Origin: Roseomonas gilardii
GTDB lineage: Bacteria > Pseudomonadota > Alphaproteobacteria > Acetobacterales > Acetobacteraceae
Direction: 5' to 3'
NCBI RefSeq assembly: GCF_001941945.1
Contig: NZ_CP015584.1
Coordinates: forward strand, 620,001-684,000
Length of the DNA: 64,000 nucleotides
Every line of letters begins with the position of its first letter. The first letter of the stretch is position 1. Below, piece by piece: positions 17,527-24,553 of the stretch. Below the pieces are notes generated by a model. The model saw only the letters and a list, made by a program, of their open reading frames with translations. It was not told the origin of the DNA and ran no database searches. Made by a program: the position numbers and the translations under genes.

Positions 17527-17922
17527 ATGGTTGAGGTGAAGGATATCGCCGGGCTGGCGCGCTTCGCGGCGGCCCATGGGATTGGTGAACTGGTGGTCGA
17601 GGCAAGGGGCCGCCGCATCGACCTCCGGCTCATGCCATCCCTGCCTGGACCGGTCGCGGCAGAGCCACGTGGCCGGTCGGCCGCGATGGCGGTCGCGTCG
17701 CCCTCCATGGGCACCTTCCGGACCGGGCCGGACACGCCCACCCCCGGCACGGCCGTCACCCGGGGCGCGATCCTGGGCCAGATCCAGCTCGGCCCGGCCC
17801 TGCTGGCCGTGCGGTCGCCAGCCGACGGCATCCTGCGGGACGCAGGCATTCCCGATGGGGCGCTGGTGGGCCATGGCGACCGGCTCTTCGAGATCGAACC
17901 GCTGGCGGAGACCACACCATGA
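17527..17922 (+). CDS. Biotinyl/lipoyl-domain (BCCP-like) protein lacking the biotin lysine
   Basis: This 131-residue protein resembles the AccB-like protein upstream in design: a short N-terminal helix region, an Ala/Pro linker and a C-terminal barrel with VRSPADG and GDRLFEIEP. At the place where the upstream paralogue has EAMKM it reads QLGPA, putting Pro90 where the biotinylated lysine should be. It therefore cannot be biotinylated in the usual way. It overlaps the pxpA start by 4 bp and follows pxpC, so it belongs to the operon. It may be a structural or regulatory subunit of a Pxp/carboxylase assembly. That is inference; degeneration of a duplicate is the alternative. Confidence 0.8.
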   Translation: MVEVKDIAGLARFAAAHGIGELVVEARGRRIDLRLMPSLPGPVAAEPRGRSAAMAVASPSMGTFRTGPDTPTPGTAVTRGAILGQIQLGPALLAVRSPADGILRDAGIPDGALVGHGDRLFEIEPLAETTP

Positions 17923-18680
17923 AGATCGACATCAATTCGGATCTCGGCGAAGGCTTCGGCATCTACAGCGCGGCCGATGACGCCGGCATCCTGGCCCTGG
18001 TCTCCTCGGCGAACATCGCCTGCGGCTTCCACGCCGGCGATCCGGTGATCATGGACAGGACCGTCCGCCTCGCGCTGGAACGCGGCGCGGATGTGGGCGC
18101 CCATATCGGCTATGCCGACCGCCAGGGCTTTGGACGCCGGCCCATGAGCATCGACGTCCGCGAGCTGGAGATGATGACGCTCTACCAGCTCGGCGCGCTG
18201 CGGGCGATCGCGGAGGCGGCGGGGCACCGGCTGACGCATGCCAATTTCCATGGCGCCCTCGGCAACCTCTCCTTCGTCGATGCAGAGGTGGCCGAGGTGC
18301 TGCTACGGGCCGTCCGGATCTTCGACCGCGACCTGATCTTCCTGGGCCTGCCAGGTACGGAGGCCGAGAAGGCCGCGGAGCGGCATGGCCTCCGGGTTGT
18401 GCGATCCTTCCTGGCGGATCGCGCCTATGACCGGCAGGGCCTGCTGGTGTCCCGGTCGGTGCCTGGTTCGGTGGTGAAGGATCCCAGCAGGATCCATGAC
18501 CGGATCACCAGGCTGCTCGGCGACGGCACCCTAGAAACCATCGATGGCGGGGTGCTGCGGATGTCGGTAGATTCCATCCTGGTGCACAGCGACACGCCGG
18601 GCGCCGTGCAGCTCGGCGAGACGATACGATCCGCGATCCTGGCAGCAGGGGCGCAGATCACCCCTCTGTCCAGGCTCTGA
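17919..18680 (+). CDS. pxpA: 5-oxoprolinase subunit PxpA (LamB/YcsF family)
   Basis: This 253-residue LamB/YcsF-family protein opens with the signature MKIDINSDLGEGFGIY and has SSANIACGFHAGDP, GAHIGYADRQGFGRR and a C-terminal VHSDTPGA. PxpA holds the lactam-binding catalytic site of the ATP-dependent 5-oxoprolinase PxpABC, converting 5-oxoproline to glutamate. It overlaps the BCCP-like gene by 4 bp and ends the operon. No obvious terminator hairpin follows. The 230-bp gap to the LacI gene is strikingly AT-rich (about 18780-18900). Confidence 0.93.
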   Translation: MKIDINSDLGEGFGIYSAADDAGILALVSSANIACGFHAGDPVIMDRTVRLALERGADVGAHIGYADRQGFGRRPMSIDVRELEMMTLYQLGALRAIAEAAGHRLTHANFHGALGNLSFVDAEVAEVLLRAVRIFDRDLIFLGLPGTEAEKAAERHGLRVVRSFLADRAYDRQGLLVSRSVPGSVVKDPSRIHDRITRLLGDGTLETIDGGVLRMSVDSILVHSDTPGAVQLGETIRSAILAAGAQITPLSRL

Positions 18681-18913
18681 CTGTCTGGTCGTGAAACCTC
18701 CTTTGCCGCTTCAACGACGAGGCATGAGCGGACGCTCTCCTGGCATCAAGGGCCGGTCACCCGAACGGTGTCCTTTTGCAATGCAAGAAATCGCCATGAA
18801 ATATATGTATAGGGGAGTGAAGTTTACCCGTTGGTCGGAACAATTATATAAAATATACTTACTTTATTTCGTCAGGTTGATTTAGTTTTTCTTATATTTA
18901 CTGAGTGGTATTT

Positions 18914-19942
18914 TCAGGAGCGTCCTGGTGACGCCGTGGATCGGCGCGGAATGAGGGTAGGGGTCGCGACGCGGATGCGCTCGCCCGTCGAGCCCTGCAT
19001 CATCAGCTCAAGTGCAGCACTCGCGATCTGATCGAAAGGAACGCGCACCGTGGTCAGTGGGGTGGGAAGCCGGCTGACGATCGGGATGTCGTTGTAGCCG
19101 ACCAGCGAGACGTCATCGGGCACGGAGAGGCCGAGCCGAGACAGCGCGGACAAGGCGCCGATGGCCGTGTTGTCGTTGACCGCGAAAATTCCCGTGGGCG
19201 GTTTCGCGAGCCCCATCAGCCTTTCGGTGGCCTCCGCGCCGGAATCGATCCCGAAAGTCGATTCGGACACCAGAAGCCGATCTTCCGGCAGGCCCGCTTC
19301 CCGCAGGGCCTGACGATAGCCGTCCAGACGGCCAAGGCTGCTCGACGCATAGTGCGGGCCCGCGATGATGCCGATGCGGCGGTGGCCGAGATCGATGAGG
19401 TGCCGCGTGGCGAGATAGCCTCCGAGCCGGTCGTCGCCGACCGATGCCAGGCTCCGCCCGTCGCTGCGCAGGGCCAGGACGCAAGGCACGCCGCGCTCCG
19501 CCAGTTCCTGCGCGAAATCGTCCCCTTCCCGCGCGGTGGAGAGAACAAGCCCGTCCACGCCCCGCTGCAGGAGGGCCTGGGCGGCGGCACGGTCAGCCTG
19601 GGGCTCGTCATCGGTCGTTGCCACGATCGCGAAGCGGCCGGAGCGGGTGCAGGCCCGGGCCAGTGCCTCGTAGAGCATGGCCATTACCGTGTCTGTGAGG
19701 CGCGGGACGATGACGCCGATCGTGTTGGTCTGGCCCCGGCGGAGGCTCGCCGCCGAGACGTCGCGGATGTAGCCGAGCTGGGCTGCCACCTGACGGACCT
19801 TCCGGGCTGTCTCGTTCTCCGAGCGGGGAAGGCGCTCGTCCAAGATGCGGGAGACGGTGGACTTCGACACTCCCGCCGCCGCAGCCACATCGAGGATCGT
19901 GACACGTCCGGGCCGCTCCTGGGTCTCATCGTCCTGGATCAT
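18914..19942 (-). CDS. LacI-family transcriptional repressor
   Basis: This 342-residue regulator has an N-terminal HTH and hinge (VTILDVAAAAGVSKSTVSRI, LDERLPRSENETARKV, LGYIRDVSAASLRRG) and a periplasmic-binding-like sugar/effector domain. The start at 19942 was chosen because it gives the usual ~15-residue lead before the HTH; an in-frame ATG at 20011 would overlap the operator. It diverges from the DapA-family lyase/MFS unit. The palindrome GGGAACGTTCCC in the shared promoter (20016-20027) is a classical LacI-family operator. Repression of the lyase operon and itself is therefore likely. The inducer is unknown. Confidence 0.93.
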   Translation of the reverse strand: MIQDDETQERPGRVTILDVAAAAGVSKSTVSRILDERLPRSENETARKVRQVAAQLGYIRDVSAASLRRGQTNTIGVIVPRLTDTVMAMLYEALARACTRSGRFAIVATTDDEPQADRAAAQALLQRGVDGLVLSTAREGDDFAQELAERGVPCVLALRSDGRSLASVGDDRLGGYLATRHLIDLGHRRIGIIAGPHYASSSLGRLDGYRQALREAGLPEDRLLVSESTFGIDSGAEATERLMGLAKPPTGIFAVNDNTAIGALSALSRLGLSVPDDVSLVGYNDIPIVSRLPTPLTTVRVPFDQIASAALELMMQGSTGERIRVATPTLIPRRSTASPGRS

Positions 19943-19984
19943 GCTCAGCCTCTCGAGCCACGTCGGGTTCCCTTCATTTATCGG

Positions 19985-20027
19985 TTGACAGGAACGGCCG
20001 CGCAAGATCATCTATGGGAACGTTCCC
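19985..20027 (+). promoter_or_regulatory. Promoter with perfect LacI-type operator palindrome
   Basis: A consensus -35 box TTGACA (19985-19990) is followed after 17 bp by a weak -10 region (TCATCT, 20008-20013). Immediately after it comes the perfect 12-bp palindrome GGGAACGTTCCC (20016-20027), which would cover the transcription start of the rightward lyase gene. The central CG and full symmetry are typical of LacI/GalR-family operators. Confidence 0.65.
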
Positions 20028-20113
20028 GGTAACGATCCTTGCAAACGTCATGAACAAGGATCGGCAGCTCTGGGTACGTCCCGCCTCAACACCTTCAGGG
20101 AAGGAATCAGGTC

Positions 20114-21046
20114 ATGGCCATCGACTGGAAGGGGCTGAACCCCGCCCCCGTAACGCTGTTCAAGGACAATGGCGACGTCGACTTCAAGGCGAACGCCCGG
20201 CTCGCCCAGTGGCTGGCCTCGATCCCCGGCGTGAAGAGCCTCGTCATCCTCGGCCATGCCGGCGAAGGCACTTTCCTCACCCACGACGAACAACTGGAGC
20301 TGATCCGGGTTTACAAGGATGCGACGCCGCTTCCCGTGGTGGCCGGCATCACCGGGGAAGGCACCAAGGTCGCGGAGATCGAGGCGCAGAAGAAGTTCGA
20401 TGTCGGCGCGTCGGCCGCTCTGGTCTATCCGAACCATGGCTGGCTGCGCTTCGGCTACCAGAAGGGCGCCCCACAGGACCGCTACAAGGCGATTGCCCAG
20501 TCCGGCCTGGAATGCATCCTGTTCCAGTACCCAGCCGCGACCAAGGCGAACTACGACCTCGACACTCAACTCGAGATCGCCGCCATCCCGGGCGTCACCG
20601 CCACCAAGAATGGCGTGCGCGACATGAAGCGCTGGTACAACGAGATCCCGGCCCTGAAGAACGCCTTCCCGGACCTGGCCATCATGTCCTGCCACGACGA
20701 ATGGCTGTTGCCGACCATGTTCGACGTCGACGGCCTGCTGGTCGGCTACGGCAACATGGCGCCGGAGCTGCTCATCGAGTACCTGGAGGCCGGCAAGGCC
20801 CAGGACTACAGGCTCGCGCGCAAGTACCACGAGCAGCTCCTGCCCATCACCCGGGCCGTCTATCACCGCGGCTCGCACATGGAGGGCTCGGTGGCGCTCA
20901 AGCATGCGCTGCGCGCCCGCGGGCTGATCGACAACGTCAATGTGCGCGAGCCCCTGAAGCCGCTGGGGGACGCCGCCGACGTGGAGATCCGCGCCGCCGT
21001 CAGGGCCTCCGGCCTGACCGTAGTGGAAGAGGCGCTGGCCGCCTGA
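20114..21046 (+). CDS. Dihydrodipicolinate synthase (DapA)-family lyase/aldolase
   Basis: This 310-residue class I aldolase of the DapA/N-acetylneuraminate lyase family has the substrate-binding GHAGEGTFLT, the base tyrosine in FQYPAAT (Tyr139) and the Schiff-base Lys165 in VTATKNGV. Members act on pyruvate or 2-oxo acids, including sugar-acid breakdown products. A LacI regulator and an MFS carrier as neighbours argue for a catabolic aldolase or dehydratase rather than lysine biosynthesis. It starts 87 bp after the LacI-type operator. The next gene on the strand is the MFS gene, after two hairpins. Confidence 0.88.
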   Translation: MAIDWKGLNPAPVTLFKDNGDVDFKANARLAQWLASIPGVKSLVILGHAGEGTFLTHDEQLELIRVYKDATPLPVVAGITGEGTKVAEIEAQKKFDVGASAALVYPNHGWLRFGYQKGAPQDRYKAIAQSGLECILFQYPAATKANYDLDTQLEIAAIPGVTATKNGVRDMKRWYNEIPALKNAFPDLAIMSCHDEWLLPTMFDVDGLLVGYGNMAPELLIEYLEAGKAQDYRLARKYHEQLLPITRAVYHRGSHMEGSVALKHALRARGLIDNVNVREPLKPLGDAADVEIRAAVRASGLTVVEEALAA

Positions 21047-21068
21047 TCCGGCTGCCATAGGCAGACGC

Positions 21069-21119
21069 TTCCCCGATACGGGGAACAGGCCCTGATCCCG
21101 CTCCTGACGGAGCGGGATC
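21069..21119 (+). terminator. Two consecutive hairpins between lyase and MFS genes
   Basis: TTCCCCG-ATA-CGGGGAA (21069-21085) is followed by GATCCCGCTCC-TGAC-GGAGCGGGATC (21094-21104 with 21109-21119), an 11-bp perfect stem. They lie 23 bp after the lyase stop. No T-run follows, so they may attenuate read-through or stabilise the upstream mRNA rather than fully terminate. Confidence 0.5.
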
Positions 21120-21206
21120 GAGGGCAGGCTCCGATCATCGCCTCCGGCGCCCCGAAGACAGCCGGCCATAACAAGAAGAACCAGGGCCAATCCAGGGAGA
21201 AGACAT

Positions 21207-22607
21207 ATGCTTATGCAGGCCGATCCACAGTTGATCGACCGTACGGCGGCAAAGACGATGGACGGCCCCGCCGACATCAGTGCCCGCCTCGAGCGCCTAC
21301 CCATCACGCGCAAGGTCTTCTGGACCCGCAACATCGTCGGCGCGGCGACCTTCTTCGATGGCTACACGGTCCTGGCGATCGCCTACGCCATGCCCGTGCT
21401 GGTGCGCGAATGGAGCCTGACGCCCCAGCAGGTCGGCCTGATCCTCGCCGCGGGCTATCTCGGCCAGTTGATCGGCGCGGTGCTTTTCGGCGGCTTGGCG
21501 GAGCGCTATGGCCGGCTGCGCATCCTCTTCTTCACCATCGTCCTCTTCGTTGCGATGGACCTCGCCTGTCTCTTCGCCTGGGGCGCCTGGTCGATGATCC
21601 TGTTCCGCTTCGTGCAGGGCATTGGGACCGGCGGCGAAGTGCCGGTGGCGAGTGCCTATATCAACGAATACATCGGCTCCAAGGGACGCGGACGCTTCTT
21701 CCTGCTCTACGAGGTGATGTTCCTGATGGGCCTGGTGGGGGCGGGCGCGATCGGCTACTTCCTGGTTCCGGTCTATGGTTGGCGGGCGATGTTCATCATC
21801 GGCCTGGTGCCGTCCCTGGTCATGCTTCCCTTGCGCTTCTTCATGTCGGAGTCACCGCGCTGGCTGGCTTCGAAGGGCCGCTACGAGGAAGCCGACCGCA
21901 TCGTCTCCTCGCTGGAGGAAAGCGCGCGGCGGCGCGGGCAGGAACTGCCGCCGCCTGTCCCTGTCGTGGCGCCGGTGCGCAAGGCTTCGGCGGAAGGCTG
22001 GCGGGAGCTGTTCCAGGGCATCTACCTGAAGCGCACCCTGATGATCTGGGCGCTTTGGTTCTGCGCCTATATCGTGGCCAACGGCACGATCACCTGGTTG
22101 CCCACGCTGTACCGCGAAACCTTCCAGTTGCCTCTCCAGACCAGCCTCGGCTACGGCTTCCTGACCTCCTTTGCCGGCGTGGTCGCGGCGGTCATCTGCG
22201 CCCTGCTGATCGATAAGGTGGGACGCAAGCGCTGGTACATCATGGCCTTCGTGGGAGGGGCGGTGCCGCTCCTGGCGCTCTTCGCGATCGGCGCCACGTC
22301 CGCACTCGAGGTTCTCATCCTGGCCGGTCTCGCCTATGCCTGTGTCCAGACGATTACCTTCTCGCTCTACCTGTACTCCGCGGAACTCTATCCGACGCGG
22401 TTGCGGGCGATCGGCACGGGCCTGGGCAGTGCCTGGCTCCGGCTCGGTTCCTCGGCGGGGCCGGTGCTGGCGGGCATGATCATCGGCGGACTCGGCATCC
22501 AGTATGTCTTCGCGGTCTTCGCCGCGGTCCTCCTGGTCGGTGCTTTCATCATGATGGCCCTGGGGATCGAGACCAAGGGTCGCGTGTTGGAAGAGTTGTC
22601 GCCCTAG
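21207..22607 (+). CDS. MFS transporter (sugar/aromatic acid:H+ symporter type)
   Basis: This 466-residue protein has 12 predicted helices. It carries GGLAERYGRLR in the helix 2-3 loop, RFVQGIGTGGEVPVASAYI in helix 4, the post-helix-6 signature FMSESPRWLASKGRYEEA, and DKVGRKRW in the second half. These features fit the sugar-porter/aromatic-acid symporter branch. It lies in the LacI-controlled unit after the DapA-family lyase and probably imports that pathway's substrate, such as a sugar acid. The specificity cannot be read from the sequence. A hairpin follows at 22654-22676. Confidence 0.9.
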   Translation: MLMQADPQLIDRTAAKTMDGPADISARLERLPITRKVFWTRNIVGAATFFDGYTVLAIAYAMPVLVREWSLTPQQVGLILAAGYLGQLIGAVLFGGLAERYGRLRILFFTIVLFVAMDLACLFAWGAWSMILFRFVQGIGTGGEVPVASAYINEYIGSKGRGRFFLLYEVMFLMGLVGAGAIGYFLVPVYGWRAMFIIGLVPSLVMLPLRFFMSESPRWLASKGRYEEADRIVSSLEESARRRGQELPPPVPVVAPVRKASAEGWRELFQGIYLKRTLMIWALWFCAYIVANGTITWLPTLYRETFQLPLQTSLGYGFLTSFAGVVAAVICALLIDKVGRKRWYIMAFVGGAVPLLALFAIGATSALEVLILAGLAYACVQTITFSLYLYSAELYPTRLRAIGTGLGSAWLRLGSSAGPVLAGMIIGGLGIQYVFAVFAAVLLVGAFIMMALGIETKGRVLEELSP

Positions 22608-22653
22608 CCGATCGATACGTTTTCCCTTGGATGGCATGACGCAGGAACTACCG

Positions 22654-22676
22654 CGCGGAGGCTTCCAGCCTCCGCG
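22654..22676 (+). terminator. Hairpin terminator after the MFS gene
   Basis: CGCGGAGGC (22654-22662), loop TTCCA, and GCCTCCGCG (22668-22676) form a 9-bp perfect stem 46 bp after the MFS stop. It is followed by TTCC but no long T-run. It is a likely end of the LacI-controlled unit. Confidence 0.55.
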
Positions 22677-22745
22677 TTCCGTGCACGGACCCGGACAGTA
22701 AGTGTGGCCGGTTTGAACCCCTCGTTCATGCGAGTGGCATGGGGG

Positions 22746-23066
22746 CTATGAACTCGCAGATGGTGACGGCACGCCCGCGGCCTGGGCGGCGAGTTCGCGG
22801 AGTTCGGCGGCGCGCGCGGCACCGTTCGGCATCAGGAGGTCAGTCGGTTCCCATCCGTCCATCGTCCCGCGGGATCGGCCGCGGCCACCAGTTCCTGCAT
22901 GTCACGGACGGCACAGGTCAGCTCGCGCGACAGCGAGTTGTCCAACCGGCGGGCGCACACCTCGGCCAGGGCGCCATAGTACCACAAGGTGCCCTCCGCC
23001 CTCGTCTTGAAGCGGTCGAACACCGCAGGACCCTCTTCGCGCAGGTCGAGGCCGATGATGCGGACA
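22746..23066 (-). pseudogene. Unrecognised gene remnant, 5'-truncated with a frameshift
   Basis: Leftward reading from about 23066 gives protein-like sequence (VRIIGLDLREEGPAVF, AEGTLWYYGALAEVCARRL, VRDMQELVAAAD). It then continues in another frame (DLLMPNGAARAAELRELAAQ) to a stop at 22746. The start is lost at the junction with a MocR fragment. I do not recognise the family, and no catalytic motif is evident. The stretch is best read as the 3' part of a gene cut by recombination. Confidence 0.35.
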
Positions 23067-23070
23067 TTGT

Positions 23071-23199
23071 TCAGTGCCGCCCGAGGCTGTTCGGATTGGG
23101 TTGGGTGCCGCCCAGGACCCACAGAGCCTCCGCGCTGTACTGCAGCAGAGGTCGGATATCCTGCCAGAGGCTCCTGCCATGTCTTCACCGATTGTATGA
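23071..23199 (+). pseudogene. 3' fragment of a second MocR-type regulator gene
   Basis: Rightward reading gives 42 codons, SVPPEAVRIGLGAAQ...EAPAMSSPIV and stop, closely matching the last residues of the intact MocR at 24554-25966 (PPEAVRIALGTAR...EAPAMSSLLV). Downstream similarity continues through the intergenic region into the first codons of a DUF983-like ORF. This is therefore a diverged, inverted, partial copy of the intact locus, cut at about 23066. Confidence 0.75.
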
Positions 23200-23311
23200 G
23201 ACAAATTGTCCCATTGCATGCATTCGTGCTGATTTTGTATGTTCCAAGGGAGCATGCGCCGATGCCTTGCATGCATGCAATGCTTGGTTCTGCGTCTCAA
23301 ACGAACACGCG

Positions 23312-23350
23312 ATGTCATCCGGCCAATGTGACAAAGAGCGAAGCTGCTGA
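23312..23350 (+). pseudogene. DUF983 gene 5' fragment
   Basis: ATGTCATCCG at 23312 matches the start of the intact DUF983 gene (ATGTCATCCGA, leftward from 24443), and the DNA before both starts is alike. After MSSGQCDKERSC the frame stops, so only the first codons survive. It follows the MocR fragment in the same order as in the intact copy. Confidence 0.55.
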
Positions 23351-23412
23351 AGCAGAAGTTCTGAGGCAATGCTCCTGACGATAGATAGTGTCATAGCCTG
23401 GAAGTATTCAAA

Positions 23413-23544
23413 ATGTGGGATTGGTTCCCTTTGGTCTTCTTTCCGTTCAAGATTCTCGTGTTAGGCACGGGCATGTTCTTCGCCATCAAGTGGCATCACG
23501 ATGAAGGGAAGAAAAAGAAGAAAAATGAAACCAGCGGACCGTAA
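23413..23544 (+). CDS. 43-residue membrane protein, unknown function
   Basis: The ORF encodes 43 residues: MWDWFPLVFFPFKILVLGTG, then MFFAIKWHHDEG, then a lysine-rich tail (KKKKK) ending NETSGP. One strongly hydrophobic helix followed by a positive tail predicts an inner-membrane peptide with a cytoplasmic C-terminus. It sits downstream of inverted fragments of a MocR-DUF983 locus whose other copy is followed by the start of cydA. An association with terminal oxidases is therefore possible. It does not resemble the usual CydX start that I know. No strong RBS is visible, and surrounding genes are decayed, so current expression is uncertain. Confidence 0.5.
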   Translation: MWDWFPLVFFPFKILVLGTGMFFAIKWHHDEGKKKKKNETSGP

Positions 23545-23581
23545 GTGCCCACCGAACACCCCATAGACGCCTCAGATTAGT

Positions 23582-23680
23582 CGATCGATATCCAGTGACG
23601 CGGCAGCAATTCACCAATGCGGCTTTGGGCAGCGTCGGCAGGCGGGTCAGTGCGTCCTGGAGATAGGCATGAGGCCGGTC
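23582..23680 (-). pseudogene. IS66-type transposase C-terminal scrap
   Basis: The leftward reading RPHAYLQDALTRLPTLP, and then in a shifted frame RIGELLPRHWISID, resembles the C-terminal tail found on IS66-family transposases. A frameshift lies within about 35 codons and nothing of the catalytic core remains. It is one of several scraps in this scrambled zone. Confidence 0.55.
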
Positions 23681-23884
23681 CAAGGTGGGTGTCGGTACGC
23701 GACAACTCGGCGGGCAACCGTAGACGACGCGGTGTCTGCGGTGCCGATGGCTAAGACGCTGGTGCGTCCCGCAATGCCTCCAGTTCTTCCTCGATGGCGG
23801 CGAGGTCCTTGTCCATCGTTTCTTCCAGCAGACTCAACAGAGCCACATTCGACTGTTCGCTGCGCCTGTCATTTTGCCTTTAGA

Positions 23885-23983
23885 ACTGGCCAGCCCGATC
23901 GTGATCGCCGGGAAGATGATGTGGAATGACGCGGTGAAGCCGAACTGGATCCGAGCCAGTATCAGCGCATTCAAGCCAAGCAT
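23885..23983 (-). pseudogene. cydA (bd-type quinol oxidase subunit I) 5' fragment
   Basis: From the ATG at 23983 the leftward reading is MLGLNALILARIQFGFTASF then HIIFPAITIGLAS. This matches the N-terminus of cytochrome bd oxidase subunit I, including the region of the heme-ligating histidine in SFHIIFP. After GLAS homology stops abruptly at about 23885. Only the first 33 codons survive. The fragment starts 25 bp after the stop of the intact DUF983 gene, on the same strand. This suggests the original order MocR-DUF983-cydA(-cydB), now lost by deletion. Confidence 0.75.
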
Positions 23984-24008
23984 GCGAATCTCCGGTGCCC
24001 GGTGACAG

Positions 24009-24443
24009 TCAGATCGGGCGCCGATCGGCGCCTTTGTGCGCGGCACCGGGCTGCTCCACCGACGCCACCATGTGGAAGCGTGCTTCCTCGGCTTTGAAGA
24101 AGAACTGGCTGGCCACCAACCATCCTTTCAGTGGGCGCAGAGGTGGGATGCAGGTCAGCAACATGAACGGCAGTGTCGTGACGAGGTGGACCCAGCTAGG
24201 CGGCGCGAAGCGGGCTTCGATCCAGAGTGCCAGGACGACGCTGGGGATGCAGGCGAAGCAGATGACGAAGAAAGCCGGCCCATCTGCCGGGTCCGCGTAG
24301 GAGTAATCCAGGCCACACACCTCGCAGCGGGACCGCAGCTTGAGGAAGCCGCGGAACAGGTGCCCCTGGCCACAGCGTGGGCAGTGTCCTTTCAGGCCGG
24401 TGCGCAGAGGGGGGAGGGGCGGCCACTCCGAGTCGGATGACAT
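24009..24443 (-). CDS. DUF983 family membrane protein
   Basis: This 144-residue DUF983 protein has GLKGHCPRCGQGHLF and RCEVCGLDYSYADPADGPAF, two CxxC pairs forming a zinc-ribbon-like motif. Two hydrophobic helices follow (about residues 58-78 and 84-104). Members are often found beside terminal oxidase genes; their biochemical role is unknown. The start at 24443 is supported by homology and by the same start in the inverted fragment at 23312. It lies downstream of the MocR gene and directly upstream of a cydA stub, consistent with an ex-oxidase operon. Confidence 0.85.
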   Translation of the reverse strand: MSSDSEWPPLPPLRTGLKGHCPRCGQGHLFRGFLKLRSRCEVCGLDYSYADPADGPAFFVICFACIPSVVLALWIEARFAPPSWVHLVTTLPFMLLTCIPPLRPLKGWLVASQFFFKAEEARFHMVASVEQPGAAHKGADRRPI

Positions 24444-24527
24444 CACGCATTCCTTTGGAGGGCACTGCCCAGCAATGCCTGCATGCAATTTCTATATGTA
24501 TGTGTTTTATTTTTTATCCTGTCAAAA

Positions 24528-24540
24528 TGTATGCATTCAA
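24528..24540. promoter_or_regulatory. Putative MocR operator, copy 1 (upstream of DUF983)
   Basis: TGTATGCATTCAA here is identical to the motif at 26011-26023 in front of mocR. On the minus strand it lies 85 bp upstream of the DUF983 start. The inverted partial copy of the locus holds a diverged version (TTGCATGCATTCG, 23214-23226). The near-palindrome and its two promoter positions suggest a MocR/GntR binding site. Confidence 0.5.
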
Positions 24541-24553
24541 TGGGAGGGAAGAT

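Noticed and set aside
18780-18913. AT-rich stretch as possible origin or attachment site
   Set aside because: No iterons, DnaA boxes, integrase or flanking repeats were seen. It is best explained as promoter DNA or foreign intergenic DNA.
22739-23350. A 203-codon plus-strand frame across the MocR-fragment region
   Set aside because: It is in a different frame from the MocR fragment and has no motifs; the homologous reading is the shorter one listed.
23834-23880. Short leftward reading LLSLLEETMDKDLAAIEEELE near the cydA stub
   Set aside because: About 28 codons of helix-like sequence without start or family match. It may be another scrap, but support is too weak to list.
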